Positions 36,903-47,119 of a DNA stretch of 64,000 nucleotides are shown piece after piece. The notes below the pieces were generated by a model. The model saw nothing but the letters and a program-made list of their open reading frames with translations. It did not search any database and was not told the origin of the DNA. The stretch comes from an uncultured Bryobacteraceae bacterium (GTDB taxonomy: Bacteria > Acidobacteriota > Terriglobia > Bryobacterales > Bryobacteraceae): positions 372,001 through 436,000 of the forward strand of contig CALDSU010000001.1 in NCBI GenBank assembly GCA_937924525.1. The letters run 5' to 3'. Position numbers and translations under genes: made by a program. Within the stretch, counting starts at the first letter, position 1. Every line of letters begins with the position of its first letter.

Positions 36903-38432
36903 ATGGCGAAAATCCATCGGGCCCTCCTCAGCGTCACCGACAAGACCGGCTTGGCTGACCTGGCGCGCGCGCTAGCCGCACACGGCGTGGAACTGATCTC
37001 GACCGGGGGTACGGCCAAGGCGCTCCGCGACGCCGGGTTGACCGTGCGCGACGTGGCGGAGGTGACCGGCTTTCCCGAAATGCTGGACGGGCGCGTGAAA
37101 ACGATGCACCCGCGCATCACGGGGGGCATTCTCGCGCGGCGCGACCATCCCGATCACCTGGCGGCTCTGGCCGCGCACGGCATCCCCGCCATTGACATGG
37201 TGGTCGTCAATTTGTACCCGTTCGAGAAGGTGGCCGCCCGGCCCGACGCTTCGCTGGCGGACCTGATCGAGAACATCGATATCGGCGGTCCCACCATGAT
37301 CCGGTCCGCCGCCAAGAACTATCAGGACGTGGCTGTGGTCGTGTCGCCCGCCGACTATCCGGCGCTGATCGACGAGTTGCAAAGGCTGGGCGGCGAATTA
37401 TCCCCGGAGACCCATTGGAAGCTGGCTTGCGCGGCGTTCGAGGCCACCGCGGCCTATGACCGCGCCATTAGCGCCCGCCTGGCCCGGATCGATCATCCGG
37501 GTCCCCTGCCTGCCGTGCTCGACGTCCGCGCGCCGATGCTCATGAATCTGCGCTACGGCGAAAACCCGCACCAGTCCGCCGCGCTGTACGGCGCCGCCGG
37601 AGAGGGGATCGCGGGCGCGCGCCAACTCCACGGCAAGGAACTTTCCTACAACAACCTGGTGGACCTGGACGCCGCCTGGCAACTGGTCTGCGAATTCGAT
37701 CAGCCCGCCTCGGCGATCATCAAGCACACCAATCCTTGCGGCTGCGCCGAGCAGTCTACGCTGGCCGAGAGCTACCGGCAGGCGTTCGCGGTGGATCCTG
37801 TCTCCGCGTTCGGCGGGGTCCTGGCGTTCAACCGCGCCGTCGACCAGGAAACCGCGCAGGAGATCGCCAAGACGTTCATCGAGGCCATCGCCGCCCCGGA
37901 CTATTCCGCCGAGGCGCTCGAGATCCTCGCCGCCAAGAAGAACCTTCGGCTGATGAAGGTGCAGCCGGCGACGCCGGGGCTGGTCGTGAAGAGCATCACG
38001 GGCGGCTACCTGGCGCAAACACCGGACCTGCACCGCCTCGACCGGGCGCAATGCCAGGTGAAAACACAGCGGCCGCCGAGCGAGGCGGAATGGATCGCGC
38101 TCGAGTTCGCCTGGAAGGTCTGCAAACACGTCAAGTCCAACGCGATTGTTTACGCGCGCCCCGGACAGGTGGCGGGCGTCGGCGCGGGGCAGATGAGCCG
38201 GGTGGATTCGGTGAAGATCGGCGCGGCCAAGGCCGTCCTGCCGCTCGGGGGGACCGTGGTCGCCTCCGATGCGTTCTTTCCGTTCCCGGACGGGGTCGAG
38301 GAAGCGGCGCGGCACGGCGTCACGGCCGTGATTCAGCCCGGCGGCAGCGTTCGCGACGCGGAAGTGATCGCGGCCGCGGACCGTCTGGGGCTGGCCATGG
38401 TGTTCACCGGCGTGCGGCACTTTCGGCACTGA
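36903..38432 (+). CDS. purH: Bifunctional AICAR transformylase / IMP cyclohydrolase
   Basis: PurH catalyses the last two steps of IMP synthesis. The 509-residue cytosolic protein has an N-terminal cyclohydrolase domain ([36 protein letters not shown]-like [11 protein letters not shown]). Its C-terminal transformylase domain includes [11 protein letters not shown], whose Lys-His is catalytic, [10 protein letters not shown] and [10 protein letters not shown]. It stands apart from purQLF, converging on the FG-GAP gene with a 14-bp gap. Confidence 0.97.
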   Translation: MAKIHRALLSVTDKTGLADLARALAAHGVELISTGGTAKALRDAGLTVRDVAEVTGFPEMLDGRVKTMHPRITGGILARRDHPDHLAALAAHGIPAIDMVVVNLYPFEKVAARPDASLADLIENIDIGGPTMIRSAAKNYQDVAVVVSPADYPALIDELQRLGGELSPETHWKLACAAFEATAAYDRAISARLARIDHPGPLPAVLDVRAPMLMNLRYGENPHQSAALYGAAGEGIAGARQLHGKELSYNNLVDLDAAWQLVCEFDQPASAIIKHTNPCGCAEQSTLAESYRQAFAVDPVSAFGGVLAFNRAVDQETAQEIAKTFIEAIAAPDYSAEALEILAAKKNLRLMKVQPATPGLVVKSITGGYLAQTPDLHRLDRAQCQVKTQRPPSEAEWIALEFAWKVCKHVKSNAIVYARPGQVAGVGAGQMSRVDSVKIGAAKAVLPLGGTVVASDAFFPFPDGVEEAARHGVTAVIQPGGSVRDAEVIAAADRLGLAMVFTGVRHFRH

Positions 38433-38446
38433 TTTCAGCTTGACGG

Positions 38447-40201
38447 CTATCCGGCGGAAGACTTGCCCCACCGCTCGCGCTTCACGATGCCGGCGCCCTC
38501 TTTGATCGTCACCAGGTGATTGGCGGGGACGTTGCGGTAGACGCTGGATTCGCCGTTCGGCCAGCGTACGGTCAGATCGGCGGCGTCCGCCGCGCCCAGT
38601 CCGAAATGCAACCGCAGATCATTCACCGAATAAAAACTGGCCTGGGACAGCACCGCCTGCGCCTGCCGCTTTCCGCCATACTCGGCCACCACGGTGGCCC
38701 CGATGGCGGTGCGATTGGACACGGTTCCCAGCAGCTTGACCTTCAACCAGTTCCCGCCGCCAGTCAGGTCGTTCCGCAGCAGCGAGGGTGGCTCGTTCAT
38801 GTTCATCACGAGGATGTCGAGGTCGCCGTCGTTGTCGAAGTCTCCAAAGGCGCACCCGCGGCTGGAGTGCGCCGCGGCGATGCCGGGCCCCGCCTGCTCA
38901 ATCAGTTCCTCGAACTTGCCGCCGCCCAGGTTGCGGAAGATGACCCGCGGCGTCTTGTACGGGTAGGCGGGCACCTTCTTCTCCACTTCCGGGTAAACGC
39001 TGCCGCTCACGAAGAACAGATCGGGCAAGCCGTTGTTGTTCAGGTCGTGAATGCCCGCTCCCCAATTGATAAACCGGGTTTCCACACCGAGGCCGCTGCG
39101 AATGGTGACGTCTTCGAAGATGGCCTTGCCGTTGTTGCGGTAGAGCACGTTGGTGTCGTCGGCGAAGTGGGTCTTGAAGATGTCCAGGTGCCCGTCCAGG
39201 TCGTAGTCCCCCACGCCGATGCCCATGCCGGCCTGTTCCATGCCATCTTCGTTGAGCGCCGCGCCGCTCTCCAGGCCCATCTCGGTGAAGGTGCCGTCGT
39301 GGTTGTTGCGGAACAGAAAACTGGGCGTGGAGTCGCAGGCGAGGTAAATGTCCGGCCAGCCGTCGCCGTCAAAATCGGCGGCCACGGCGGTCATGCCGTA
39401 ACTGCCACGGGCCTGGTCGACACCGGCCTCGCGGCTGACCTCGGTGAAGGTGCCGTCACCGTTGTTCCGGTAGAGGGAGTGCCGCGCCGGCGGCAGCCCG
39501 CGCGGCCCGCAGTTCACCGGCACGCCTTTCCAATTGCAGTTGCCCGTCTCGCCGGGTTTCGGAACCTCATCCAGCCGGAAATCGATGTAGTTGGAGACGA
39601 ACAGGTCCAGGTAGCCGTCGCGGTTGTAGTCGAGAAAGGTGCAGCCGGCGCCCCAGCGGCGCGGACCGGTTTCGAGCAGGCCCGCTTTCTTTGTAACGTC
39701 CGTAAAGGTGCCGTCGCCGTTGTTGCGGTAGAGCACGTTCTGGCCCCAGTACGTGATGAACAGGTCGTCGAAACCGTCGTTGTCGAAATCGCCTATGCAG
39801 CAGGCTGACGCCCAACCGCGCCGGACCAGGCCGGCCTGGGCGGTGACGTCCGTGAAGGTGCCGTCGCGGTTGTTCTTGTAGAGGCGGTTGGTGGCTTCGG
39901 GCGGATCTGCTTCGAGCCGCGTGCCGCTCAACACCAGGATGTCGAGCCAGCCGTCGTGATCGTAGTCGTAGAACGCGACGCCGCAGCCGATCGCTTCCAG
40001 GATGTACGTTTTCCGGTCCACGCCGCCATAGATGACCGGCGCGGTCAGCCCGGCGGCCTTGGCGACATCGGTAAAGCGGGCGTGAAACGGCAGCCCGGAC
40101 GGCTTGCCTCGCGGTGTGGGCTGGACCCCGCGCGACGCGACGCCCTGCCCCAGCAGTCGCGCCGCCGGAAAGAGACTCAACAGCGCCCGGCGGGATACCA
40201 T
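38447..40201 (-). CDS. FG-GAP/VCBS repeat protein with ASPIC/UnbV domain (CRTAC1-like)
   Basis: The 584-residue exported protein has a possible Tat-type start (VSRRALLSLFPAARLLG). At least six FG-GAP calcium-binding repeats follow, such as DYDHDGWLDILVLSGT, DFDNDGFDDLFITYWG, DYNRDGYLDLFVSNY and DFDNDGDLDILVMNMN. They form an integrin-alpha-like propeller. The C-terminal 70 residues (LRLHFGLGAADAADLTVRWP) are an ASPIC/UnbV domain. Such proteins are numerous in acidobacteria and have no established function. Confidence 0.9.
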   Translation of the reverse strand: MVSRRALLSLFPAARLLGQGVASRGVQPTPRGKPSGLPFHARFTDVAKAAGLTAPVIYGGVDRKTYILEAIGCGVAFYDYDHDGWLDILVLSGTRLEADPPEATNRLYKNNRDGTFTDVTAQAGLVRRGWASACCIGDFDNDGFDDLFITYWGQNVLYRNNGDGTFTDVTKKAGLLETGPRRWGAGCTFLDYNRDGYLDLFVSNYIDFRLDEVPKPGETGNCNWKGVPVNCGPRGLPPARHSLYRNNGDGTFTEVSREAGVDQARGSYGMTAVAADFDGDGWPDIYLACDSTPSFLFRNNHDGTFTEMGLESGAALNEDGMEQAGMGIGVGDYDLDGHLDIFKTHFADDTNVLYRNNGKAIFEDVTIRSGLGVETRFINWGAGIHDLNNNGLPDLFFVSGSVYPEVEKKVPAYPYKTPRVIFRNLGGGKFEELIEQAGPGIAAAHSSRGCAFGDFDNDGDLDILVMNMNEPPSLLRNDLTGGGNWLKVKLLGTVSNRTAIGATVVAEYGGKRQAQAVLSQASFYSVNDLRLHFGLGAADAADLTVRWPNGESSVYRNVPANHLVTIKEGAGIVKRERWGKSSAG

Positions 40202-40238
40202 ACCCTCATTATTGCGGACGCCGCGGGTCTGGCGAGGT

Positions 40239-41009
40239 TCAACCTGCCGCCGGACGCACGTACCCGGCCAGCAGCTCCTGGAGCAGCGGCGTTTGCGGAT
40301 ACGGGTGCCCTTTGTAGAGGCGGAATCCCTCGGCGTAGGCGACGCCGCAGGCTTCTCCTTGCTTGCGGGTCCAGGCTTCCATCTGGAGCAGGTAGTCGTC
40401 CATGCCGTGGTGTTTCAGCAACCACTCGCGCTGGCTGCGGTGCGCCGCCAGCATGTCGCGCTTGGTCGCGAACGTTTCCGTCACATCGATGCGGAAATCC
40501 GGCGGGATGGGCCGGTCGTCGCGATCCACGCCCCCGATCGGGTCCATGAAATAGAGGTGCGGGATCTTCAGCAAGGGCGGCGCGGGTTCCGCGGCCAGCG
40601 TCCGGTAATTCCGGGCGGGCGCGCCGAACGCGGCGTCGCGCACCAGTTGGCTGGTGGCCTCGTGATCGTGCATGTAGTCGATCGGCGAGGCGGTGAGGAT
40701 CACGTCCGGACGGACCTGCCGCAACAACTCGGCAATCCGCCGCCGCGAGGCGTCATCGCTGAAGATCGCCAGATCCCGGAACTCGGCGCAGCGGTATGCG
40801 GCGCCAATCAGGCGGGCGGAAGCGGCGGCTTCCTGCCGGCGGATGGCGGCGATTTCGTCCGGCTCCAGTTCCGCCGAACCGCAATCGCCCGGGGTCATCG
40901 TCACGATGGTGATCCGGTGACCATGTTTCGCGAGCAGGGCCAGGGTGCCCCCCGCCAGAATCTCCACGTCGTCCGGATGCGCGTGGATCGCCAGGATGTT
41001 TTGCGTCAT
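40239..41009 (-). CDS. PIG-L family (LmbE-like) deacetylase
   Basis: The 256-residue protein begins MTQNILAIHAHPDDVEILAGG. AHPDD is the zinc motif of PIG-L/LmbE N-deacetylases, which remove acetyl groups from N-acetylglucosamine conjugates such as mycothiol and bacillithiol precursors. TASPIDYMHDHEATSQL supplies the distal His ligand. No signal peptide is seen. Here the substrate is unknown; thiol-cofactor partner genes are not nearby. Confidence 0.87.
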   Translation of the reverse strand: MTQNILAIHAHPDDVEILAGGTLALLAKHGHRITIVTMTPGDCGSAELEPDEIAAIRRQEAAASARLIGAAYRCAEFRDLAIFSDDASRRRIAELLRQVRPDVILTASPIDYMHDHEATSQLVRDAAFGAPARNYRTLAAEPAPPLLKIPHLYFMDPIGGVDRDDRPIPPDFRIDVTETFATKRDMLAAHRSQREWLLKHHGMDDYLLQMEAWTRKQGEACGVAYAEGFRLYKGHPYPQTPLLQELLAGYVRPAAG

Positions 41010-41044
41010 GCCGTGGTTTCAGTTCGCCGGGCGTGCGCCGCGCG

Positions 41045-41293
41045 CTATGGCTCGGCGTCCATTTCGACGATGGCCTCCATCAGTTCGCCTTCCACGGTAT
41101 CATCCAAGGGTTCCACCGGTTCCACCGCGGAGGTGAGGTCCGCCAGACCGTCCCACCGAAGCAGTTGGTTTCCCGCGCGCAACCCTTCCGGGTCCACGCC
41201 GTTCAGTTCCTGCACCGGCAGGGTTTCGCCCTCGGCCAGCAGGATCTCCACCGCATGTCCGACCAGTGGAAAGGCTTTCTCACTCAGAGTCAT
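41045..41293 (-). CDS. Small acidic hypothetical protein
   Basis: The ATG at 41293 opens an 82-residue acidic protein starting MTLSEKAFPLVGHAVEILL and rich in Glu and Asp toward the end (EGELMEAIVEMDAEP). I do not recognise a family. The open frame extends 20 codons further upstream, but that part looks random. It sits downstream of the divergent lipoprotein start and upstream of the PIG-L gene in the same direction, so it may be cotranscribed with it. No obvious ribosome site is present. Confidence 0.45.
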   Translation of the reverse strand: MTLSEKAFPLVGHAVEILLAEGETLPVQELNGVDPEGLRAGNQLLRWDGLADLTSAVEPVEPLDDTVEGELMEAIVEMDAEP

Positions 41294-41382
41294 CGTAGCA
41301 GTCCTCGACGACGGAAATCCGTCATGGCAAATCAGGTGCAAGATAAATGCCAAAGAGCCTGCTCCGCGAAGGAGGGAAACGA

Positions 41383-42222
41383 GTGAAGAGCACGAGACTT
41401 GCGCCGTTGCTGCTGCTGTGCATCCTGCTGACCGCCTGTTCCACCGGACCCACGCCTCCGGCCAAAGGCACGCCCGCGTTCGGGTGGCTGGCCGCGCAGG
41501 AGAACATGAAGACCGGCGACTACGTAAAGACGTTGGATCACCTAGAGTTAGTCGCCAAGACGGACAATGAGTATGCCGCCAAAGCCAGGCCCTGGCAGTT
41601 GGTGTTGCTGGCGGGCACCGCCGAAGGGTATATGGAAGTGGCCGACTATTACGAATATGGCGCGCGAGCCAACAAGGCCAACCCCGCCCCGTTTCGTAAG
41701 CAGGTGAGCGACTTACGATCCCTTGCTTCCCGGCGGGCGTTGCAGTTTGCCGAAAGCTTTGAGCGGTACGAGAAGGGGTTCGCCGCCGCCGAACAGATCC
41801 CGGTCTTCTTTGGGACGCTGCGCGGCAGCGCGCTCCAGCCGCCGGCGCTGACCAAGGTGGGCAGCGGTATCCTGCTGGCGGACGCTGAGTTCGACGCGCT
41901 CCAGCGAGCCGCGTTAGACCGCGGAATCCTGCTGGCCGCCGGCCGCGCGTTGGGTACCGGCGACGATGCCGCCAAAACCCGGGAAGTGTTAAAGGGTGAA
42001 AATGCGCAGGTCCCCCGGGCTACATTCCTCATGGGGATGGCCGAAACGCTCGTCAAGCTGGCCGACCTGTTCTCCCCCATGAAACTCGACCTGCCCGATC
42101 GCCGGCAGTATTTCCTCACCCATGCCCTGGAAGCCGTCGAGGGACTGCCCGATTCCAAGGAACTCAAGGAATTCCGGAAAAAGACGGAAGCCGAGCTAAA
42201 GAAGATCAAGACCAGGAAGTAG
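41383..42222 (+). CDS. Lipoprotein of unknown function
   Basis: A GTG at 41383, 6 nt after GGAGGG, starts a 279-residue protein with a lipoprotein signal (LAPLLLLCILLTACS; lipobox LTAC, lipid-modified Cys). The mature helix-rich part has GWLAAQENMKTGDYVKTLDH and repeated Ala-rich amphipathic stretches, reminiscent of TPR-like adaptors such as outer-membrane assembly partners. I do not recognise a named family. It ends in a basic tail (KTEAELKKIKTRK) and converges on the GH106 gene. Confidence 0.65.
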   Translation: MKSTRLAPLLLLCILLTACSTGPTPPAKGTPAFGWLAAQENMKTGDYVKTLDHLELVAKTDNEYAAKARPWQLVLLAGTAEGYMEVADYYEYGARANKANPAPFRKQVSDLRSLASRRALQFAESFERYEKGFAAAEQIPVFFGTLRGSALQPPALTKVGSGILLADAEFDALQRAALDRGILLAAGRALGTGDDAAKTREVLKGENAQVPRATFLMGMAETLVKLADLFSPMKLDLPDRRQYFLTHALEAVEGLPDSKELKEFRKKTEAELKKIKTRK

Positions 42223-42237
42223 CGCCGTGGTGGCGGA

Positions 42238-45200
42238 CTACCGGGCTACGCTCAGCGCGGGCGGCGCCATCAGTCCGTAGTCCAGAAGGTCATACTCCGC
42301 TCCGCCCGGCTGCCGCGCGGGGAACTCGGCCCAGGCGGCAGGCCAAGCGCGCATGCGGGGCTTGGCCGGATTGTGGTACGGCCCAAAGACGTTCCGCGGC
42401 GTCGACACCACGCGCACGGCCACCTCGCGCGGGCCGGGGGTCACGTCCACCACGGCCTCAAAGGGCCGCCAGCCAATGGTGGCGGCCGGCTTGCCGTCCA
42501 CCAGCACCGCCGCGACGCTGCCCGACCAGTGGGGAAGCTCGACTCTCAGACGCCGTGCTGCGGGAGGCACGGTAACCCGGGCCGTGTACGTCACCGCGTC
42601 GCTGTAGAAGGGATACCCTTGCGTGCGCCACGGACCGAATCCCAGCTCGCGCGGCGCGGCGATACGGAACCCTTGCGCGGCGGTCTCCACCGCGAAGCGG
42701 CCACGCAGGTAGATGTTCTCAAGCTCCATCTTCACGTCGAACGGTTCGCCCGCGATCGTCACTTCATTGACGCCGGTGCGAGCCAGTTTCTCCACCTTCG
42801 CGCTGCGCAGGTGCGGATCCATCCACGGCGCGGCCGCCGCGAAACTGACCGGCTGGCCGTTCAGCGAAACCCGGTACAGTTCGGGCGCCTCCACCGCCAG
42901 TTCCAGCCCGGCGAGCGCCGCCGCGGCGGCCACTTCGAACCGGAAAGTCGCGGAGAAGCCTGAGCCGGGGCCGAACCGGTTCCGGTCGAACACGCGAGTG
43001 CGGAACTGCACGGCGTTATCCCACGCGGGTCTTTCAAAGCCGTGCTTTTGCCAGATGTCCCAATTCGCCGCCCACGTGTTGGCGTCCTTCACTTCGACGC
43101 CTTGCACGCGGTAATCGCAGTAGTCCAGGACCATCACGTTGGGCGCGTCGGCGCGCGCCTGCCAGGCGTCCGCCGCCAGCGGCCGGAAGGTCTCGGGCGC
43201 TCTCCGGCCCGGTGTGCCGTTGTTGGAAATGAAGAGCACCAGCGAGCCCGCGGGCGCCAGATCCACCTCGAAGGCAACCTGGCCAGGGGCGGCAGCCTGA
43301 AACGGCACGGGCGTCATCGCCCCGGTCTCCGTGTTCCACTCCTCCACGGCGCCGCCGGCGAGCGTGGCGCGCGTGCGAACATGCGTGAGGCCGGTGTTGG
43401 CTAGCATCACCCAGCGGTCGCCATTGGAGAAGGCTCGGTCGGAGAAGCCGATGCCGCCTGGCACGGCGGGAGAAAACTGGATGCGGGGCGGCAAACGCCG
43501 CTGTACCTCAGCGAGGAATCCGGCTAACGATCCTGGTTCCTGCCACTGCGTCGCGTACCTGGTCCGCAGGCGCTTCACCGCGTCGCTCGGCCGGCCGTCC
43601 ACATACTCGGCGGGCGGAGATAGCGCCAGGATCTCGCCGCCGCCGGCCAGATACTGTTCGAGCAGCGGCAGGGTCTCCTTGCGAAAGTTGGTCAGGTCGG
43701 GCGGCAGCGCCACCAGGTCATAGGACGCTTTGCCGATTGTGAACTTCCGTCCACCCGCTTTGCCGAACCACTCGATCATGTACTCGTCGCCCAGATCGAA
43801 GTCGATCTGGCGGTCGGCCAGCGCCTGATTCAAGTCGGCGTTGTTTGCCCGCATCTTCTCCATTTCGGGCGTCGGTCCCGCGCGGCGCGCCAGTAGGTAA
43901 CCACTGGTTGTCTGCTGGAGCACCAGCAGGCGATTCTTCGGCAGGCTGACGCTGGAGAGGTAGGAAACGCGGCCCAGGTGGTCGCCGTGGAGCTTGTAAT
44001 ACGGCCACCAGGCGGAGACGTCGCTGAAGCTCTGCGGGTGGTCCCGCTTGCGAGCGCCGCGGACGGTGGTGAACGACAGGTGCTGGTTCATGAAGTTGAC
44101 GCCGTGCACCATCAGCCAGTCGCCGAAGCGCTTGTAGTGTTCAAAGGTGCTGTCCCAGCCCGCCACGCCGTAGGCTTCGCAGAACACGCGGCGCTCGAGT
44201 TGATGGGACACGCTGGCCACCTGCTTAATAGTGAACAACAGATGCGGGTCTTTGCCCTCCAACCGCAAGCGGGTTCCTTCCAGCATGTCGATGCCGGGCA
44301 CGTGCTGGTAGGCGTACAGGTTGGCGTCCGCGGGTGTAATCCAGGGGTACGGCCACTCGTGCTCCATCCAGTGGCCGGTGAACTGAAGGTTGTTCCGGTC
44401 GCACCACTCGAACATGGGCTTCATGAAGTTCTCTTTCCAGAGGTCATGCAGCGTCTGCCAGTAGTCGAAGCGCACTTTGCGGAAATCGCCGGTGTCCCAG
44501 TATAGAGAAGGAAGCTGCCCGGCCAGGTCGTAGCCGTTGCGTCTGTGGAATTCGGCCAGCGTATGGTAGCTGAGCGGCAGCGCCAGGGGCGCGGCGTCAT
44601 ACGCCCCGCCGGTCGCGATCAGCGGTTCGTCGGTGAAAGCCCACTTCACCGTGCGGCCGAATTCATGGCCGACGTGCGTTTTATAGGGCTCGTACGTCGT
44701 CTCGAGGAACGCGCCCGCGGTCTGTGGATTCGTCAGGTCGACATAGGGGAACTCGCCGGTCCACGGGTTGCCGCTGGCCCGGCGCAGGCGGAACACCAGC
44801 AGCGTCCAGCCCTCGGCGGGCTTTTCGCCAGCCTCCAGGCGGCGTGCCTCCACCACCGCCCCGGCCGCGTCCTTCCGCACGGCGAACGCCGCCACGTACG
44901 TGCCCAGCCGGAGATTGGCGGTGCGCGCGACTTCCTGCGCCTGCACGAACTGGGCTGCGGTGTCGGGGTAGCGCGAGGGCACGTGTCCGCCCGCGAACCC
45001 GGAAGGATAGCTGTTCTCGTCGTAGATATTCACGAGCAGGCCCAAGCGCTTGCCCTCTTCGAGCGCCGTCTTCCACAACCCGAACCACTCCGGGCTGAGG
45101 TAGTCGGTCATCAGGCCGGGACGCGGATGGATGAACGCTCCGCCCATGCCGGCGTCCTTGAACTGCCGGAGCATCTGTTTCAACCGGCCGGGTTCATGCA

Positions 45201-45402
45201 GGTCGTTCCAGACCCACAACGGCATGGAGCGGTATGCGGGGGCCGGGTCGCGGAATCCCTGGCGGAGTGCGTTTTCCGTTACCGGCGCGGCCTTGGGCAA
45301 GGCTTTCGGATTCAGCAGGAGTTCCTTCTCGGCGGGCGTCTGGGCCGCCCACAGCGGCGCCAGTATCAGCAGGAGCGCGGGTCGGGTCATGGTTCTGAAC
45401 AT
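42238..45402 (-). CDS. Secreted GH106-type alpha-L-rhamnosidase-like protein
   Basis: The ATG at 45402 gives a signal peptide (TRPALLLILAPLWAAQ) and a 1054-residue protein; the longer open frame upstream overlaps the divergent gene and is not coding. The N-terminal barrel carries AGMGGAFIHPRPGL, NIYDENSYPSGFAGGH and WAFTDEPLIATGG, typical of GH106 rhamnosidases and related enzymes acting on rhamnose-containing glycans. C-terminal beta-sandwich domains (ELYRVSLNGQPVSF, YTARVTVPPAARRLRVELP) follow. The exact sugar is not settled. Confidence 0.8.
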   Translation of the reverse strand: MFRTMTRPALLLILAPLWAAQTPAEKELLLNPKALPKAAPVTENALRQGFRDPAPAYRSMPLWVWNDLHEPGRLKQMLRQFKDAGMGGAFIHPRPGLMTDYLSPEWFGLWKTALEEGKRLGLLVNIYDENSYPSGFAGGHVPSRYPDTAAQFVQAQEVARTANLRLGTYVAAFAVRKDAAGAVVEARRLEAGEKPAEGWTLLVFRLRRASGNPWTGEFPYVDLTNPQTAGAFLETTYEPYKTHVGHEFGRTVKWAFTDEPLIATGGAYDAAPLALPLSYHTLAEFHRRNGYDLAGQLPSLYWDTGDFRKVRFDYWQTLHDLWKENFMKPMFEWCDRNNLQFTGHWMEHEWPYPWITPADANLYAYQHVPGIDMLEGTRLRLEGKDPHLLFTIKQVASVSHQLERRVFCEAYGVAGWDSTFEHYKRFGDWLMVHGVNFMNQHLSFTTVRGARKRDHPQSFSDVSAWWPYYKLHGDHLGRVSYLSSVSLPKNRLLVLQQTTSGYLLARRAGPTPEMEKMRANNADLNQALADRQIDFDLGDEYMIEWFGKAGGRKFTIGKASYDLVALPPDLTNFRKETLPLLEQYLAGGGEILALSPPAEYVDGRPSDAVKRLRTRYATQWQEPGSLAGFLAEVQRRLPPRIQFSPAVPGGIGFSDRAFSNGDRWVMLANTGLTHVRTRATLAGGAVEEWNTETGAMTPVPFQAAAPGQVAFEVDLAPAGSLVLFISNNGTPGRRAPETFRPLAADAWQARADAPNVMVLDYCDYRVQGVEVKDANTWAANWDIWQKHGFERPAWDNAVQFRTRVFDRNRFGPGSGFSATFRFEVAAAAALAGLELAVEAPELYRVSLNGQPVSFAAAAPWMDPHLRSAKVEKLARTGVNEVTIAGEPFDVKMELENIYLRGRFAVETAAQGFRIAAPRELGFGPWRTQGYPFYSDAVTYTARVTVPPAARRLRVELPHWSGSVAAVLVDGKPAATIGWRPFEAVVDVTPGPREVAVRVVSTPRNVFGPYHNPAKPRMRAWPAAWAEFPARQPGGAEYDLLDYGLMAPPALSVAR

Positions 45403-45558
45403 GAGTATTCGTCGTGCGAGGCCCGGTGGCAAGCCTCGCGGATGCCCTCGGGGGAATCCCCCAGCCGCGCGGCGAACTTTGCTGATGCCGGCGGCGGGAG
45501 AGTCCTTGATTGTGCCGCGCACGCGGGAACCCCTATGCTGAAGGAAGCGAAGAGTTGC

Positions 45559-47103
45559 ATGGGCACGCCGAACGCGCATTCCGCGGCGAGCGCGGAACAG
45601 CCTTATTACGTCTGGGAGGTTCCCGGCAAGGCCGCCGTGCGTCTGTATTTCGATGTGATCGACCGGGTGCTGCCGGAGATCATGCGAGGTTTCGGCGCGC
45701 TGCCGAGGCGCGGCGCGGAGGTGGGCGGCTTGCTGCTGGGGCGCGTGCTCGAGTCCGCTCCGCTCGTGGTGAGCGTCGAGGAATTCGAGCCGGTGCCGTG
45801 CGAGTACCTGTCCGGACCTTCCTACCGGTTGTCCGCCGCCGACCGCGAGCGGTTGGAACAGACGCTGGCGCTCTGGCAGGACCGGCCGCTGCGCGTGGTG
45901 GGTTTCTATCGCAGCCACACCCGCAAGGACCTGTTTCTGGACGCCGAGGACGTCGACTTGTTCCGGCGCTATTTCGCGGGTCCGGAGCACGTCTTCCTGC
46001 TGGTAAAACCGTTCGCCACGCGGGCGAGCGTAGCGGGTTTCTTCTTCTGGGAAGACGGGCGGATTGAGATGGAAGCCCCGTACGCGCAGTTCCCCTTCAG
46101 CCGGCGGGAATTAGGCGGGGGGGCGGCGCATCCGCCGCTGCCTCTGCGGCAGGCGGAAGCGCCGGCGCCGAACCTGCCGCCTCCCCGCGCGCGGATGCAG
46201 CCGATTCCCATGCCACAGGCCGGCGAGATACGCCGTCCGGCGCGGCAGGAGCCGTTTGCCGAGGACCTGGAGGATCGTTACGTGCCCGCGCTGGAAGAGG
46301 CGGAAACGATTCCGGCGGAACTGCCGCCTCCCCCTGACTTGGGGCCGGCGGAGGGGGGATATGCGTTGCCGCCTCCGCCGGGGCGGGAAGCAGCGCCCGA
46401 GCGGCCGCCGGCGCGCCGCGGGCGATGGCTCGCCGCGGCGGTTCTCCTGTTGGGGGCCGCGTTCGCCGGGTACCGCTATTGGCCGCAGATGGACGCGAGC
46501 CGCGGCGGTGCGCCCGCGGATGCGCTCCGCCTGGCAGTGAACGTCGCCGGGCCGCAATTGGAGATCACCTGGGACCGGGAGGCCCCGGCGATCCTGCGCG
46601 CGCAGCGGGGAATGCTGGTCATTACCGATGGCGCGCACCGCGAGCGGGTGCCGCTGAGCGCCCTTCAATTGCGGCAAGGGCGGGTGCTTTACACGCGGGT
46701 CACGCGCGAGGTGGCCCTGCGGCTAGAGGTGACCGCCGCGGACACGCCGGCCACGAGCGAATCCACGCGAGTGCTGATTGCGGAACTGGGGAACGCGGCT
46801 GCGACTCCTCCTCCGCCGCCTGCCGTGCCCAAGGAAACCGGTCCGGTGAAAGAGCAGGAAGCGGCGCCGGAACCGGCCAGCGCCGCCCCACCGCCGGAGA
46901 GGGCCGCAGCCCCGGAGCCGCAGGCGGCGAAAACGGCCCGCGCCACTCGAACGGCGCGACGCCAGGCCGCGCGGCCGGCTCCTCCCGTAACGTCTTCCGT
47001 CAGGGAAGCGCCCCCGCCGCCGGAACCGTCCCCCGCCGCCGAGCCGGCGTCACCGCCTGCCGAAGCGCCCCGGGAGGTCGCCCGCCCGCCTCGCCGCCGA
47101 TAG
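45559..47103 (+). CDS. Membrane-anchored protein with a JAMM/MPN-like domain lacking one zinc His
   Basis: From the ATG at 45559 (GGAAG nearby) this is a 514-residue protein. Residues 25-170 resemble a JAB1/MPN domain. E54 of EVGGLLLGR and H120 and D131 match the JAMM pattern ExnHxHx7SxxD, but the first His is Arg118 (VGFYRSHTRKD) and the Ser is Asp128. Zinc-dependent isopeptidase activity is therefore doubtful. A Pro-rich linker leads to one membrane helix (WLAAAVLLLGAAFAGYRYW), a beta domain and a Pro/Ala-rich tail ending in PRRR. The JAMM domain is probably cytosolic. Confidence 0.68.
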   Translation: MGTPNAHSAASAEQPYYVWEVPGKAAVRLYFDVIDRVLPEIMRGFGALPRRGAEVGGLLLGRVLESAPLVVSVEEFEPVPCEYLSGPSYRLSAADRERLEQTLALWQDRPLRVVGFYRSHTRKDLFLDAEDVDLFRRYFAGPEHVFLLVKPFATRASVAGFFFWEDGRIEMEAPYAQFPFSRRELGGGAAHPPLPLRQAEAPAPNLPPPRARMQPIPMPQAGEIRRPARQEPFAEDLEDRYVPALEEAETIPAELPPPPDLGPAEGGYALPPPPGREAAPERPPARRGRWLAAAVLLLGAAFAGYRYWPQMDASRGGAPADALRLAVNVAGPQLEITWDREAPAILRAQRGMLVITDGAHRERVPLSALQLRQGRVLYTRVTREVALRLEVTAADTPATSESTRVLIAELGNAAATPPPPPAVPKETGPVKEQEAAPEPASAAPPPERAAAPEPQAAKTARATRTARRQAARPAPPVTSSVREAPPPPEPSPAAEPASPPAEAPREVARPPRRR

Positions 47104-47119
47104 AGAGCGCCCCGCCGAA

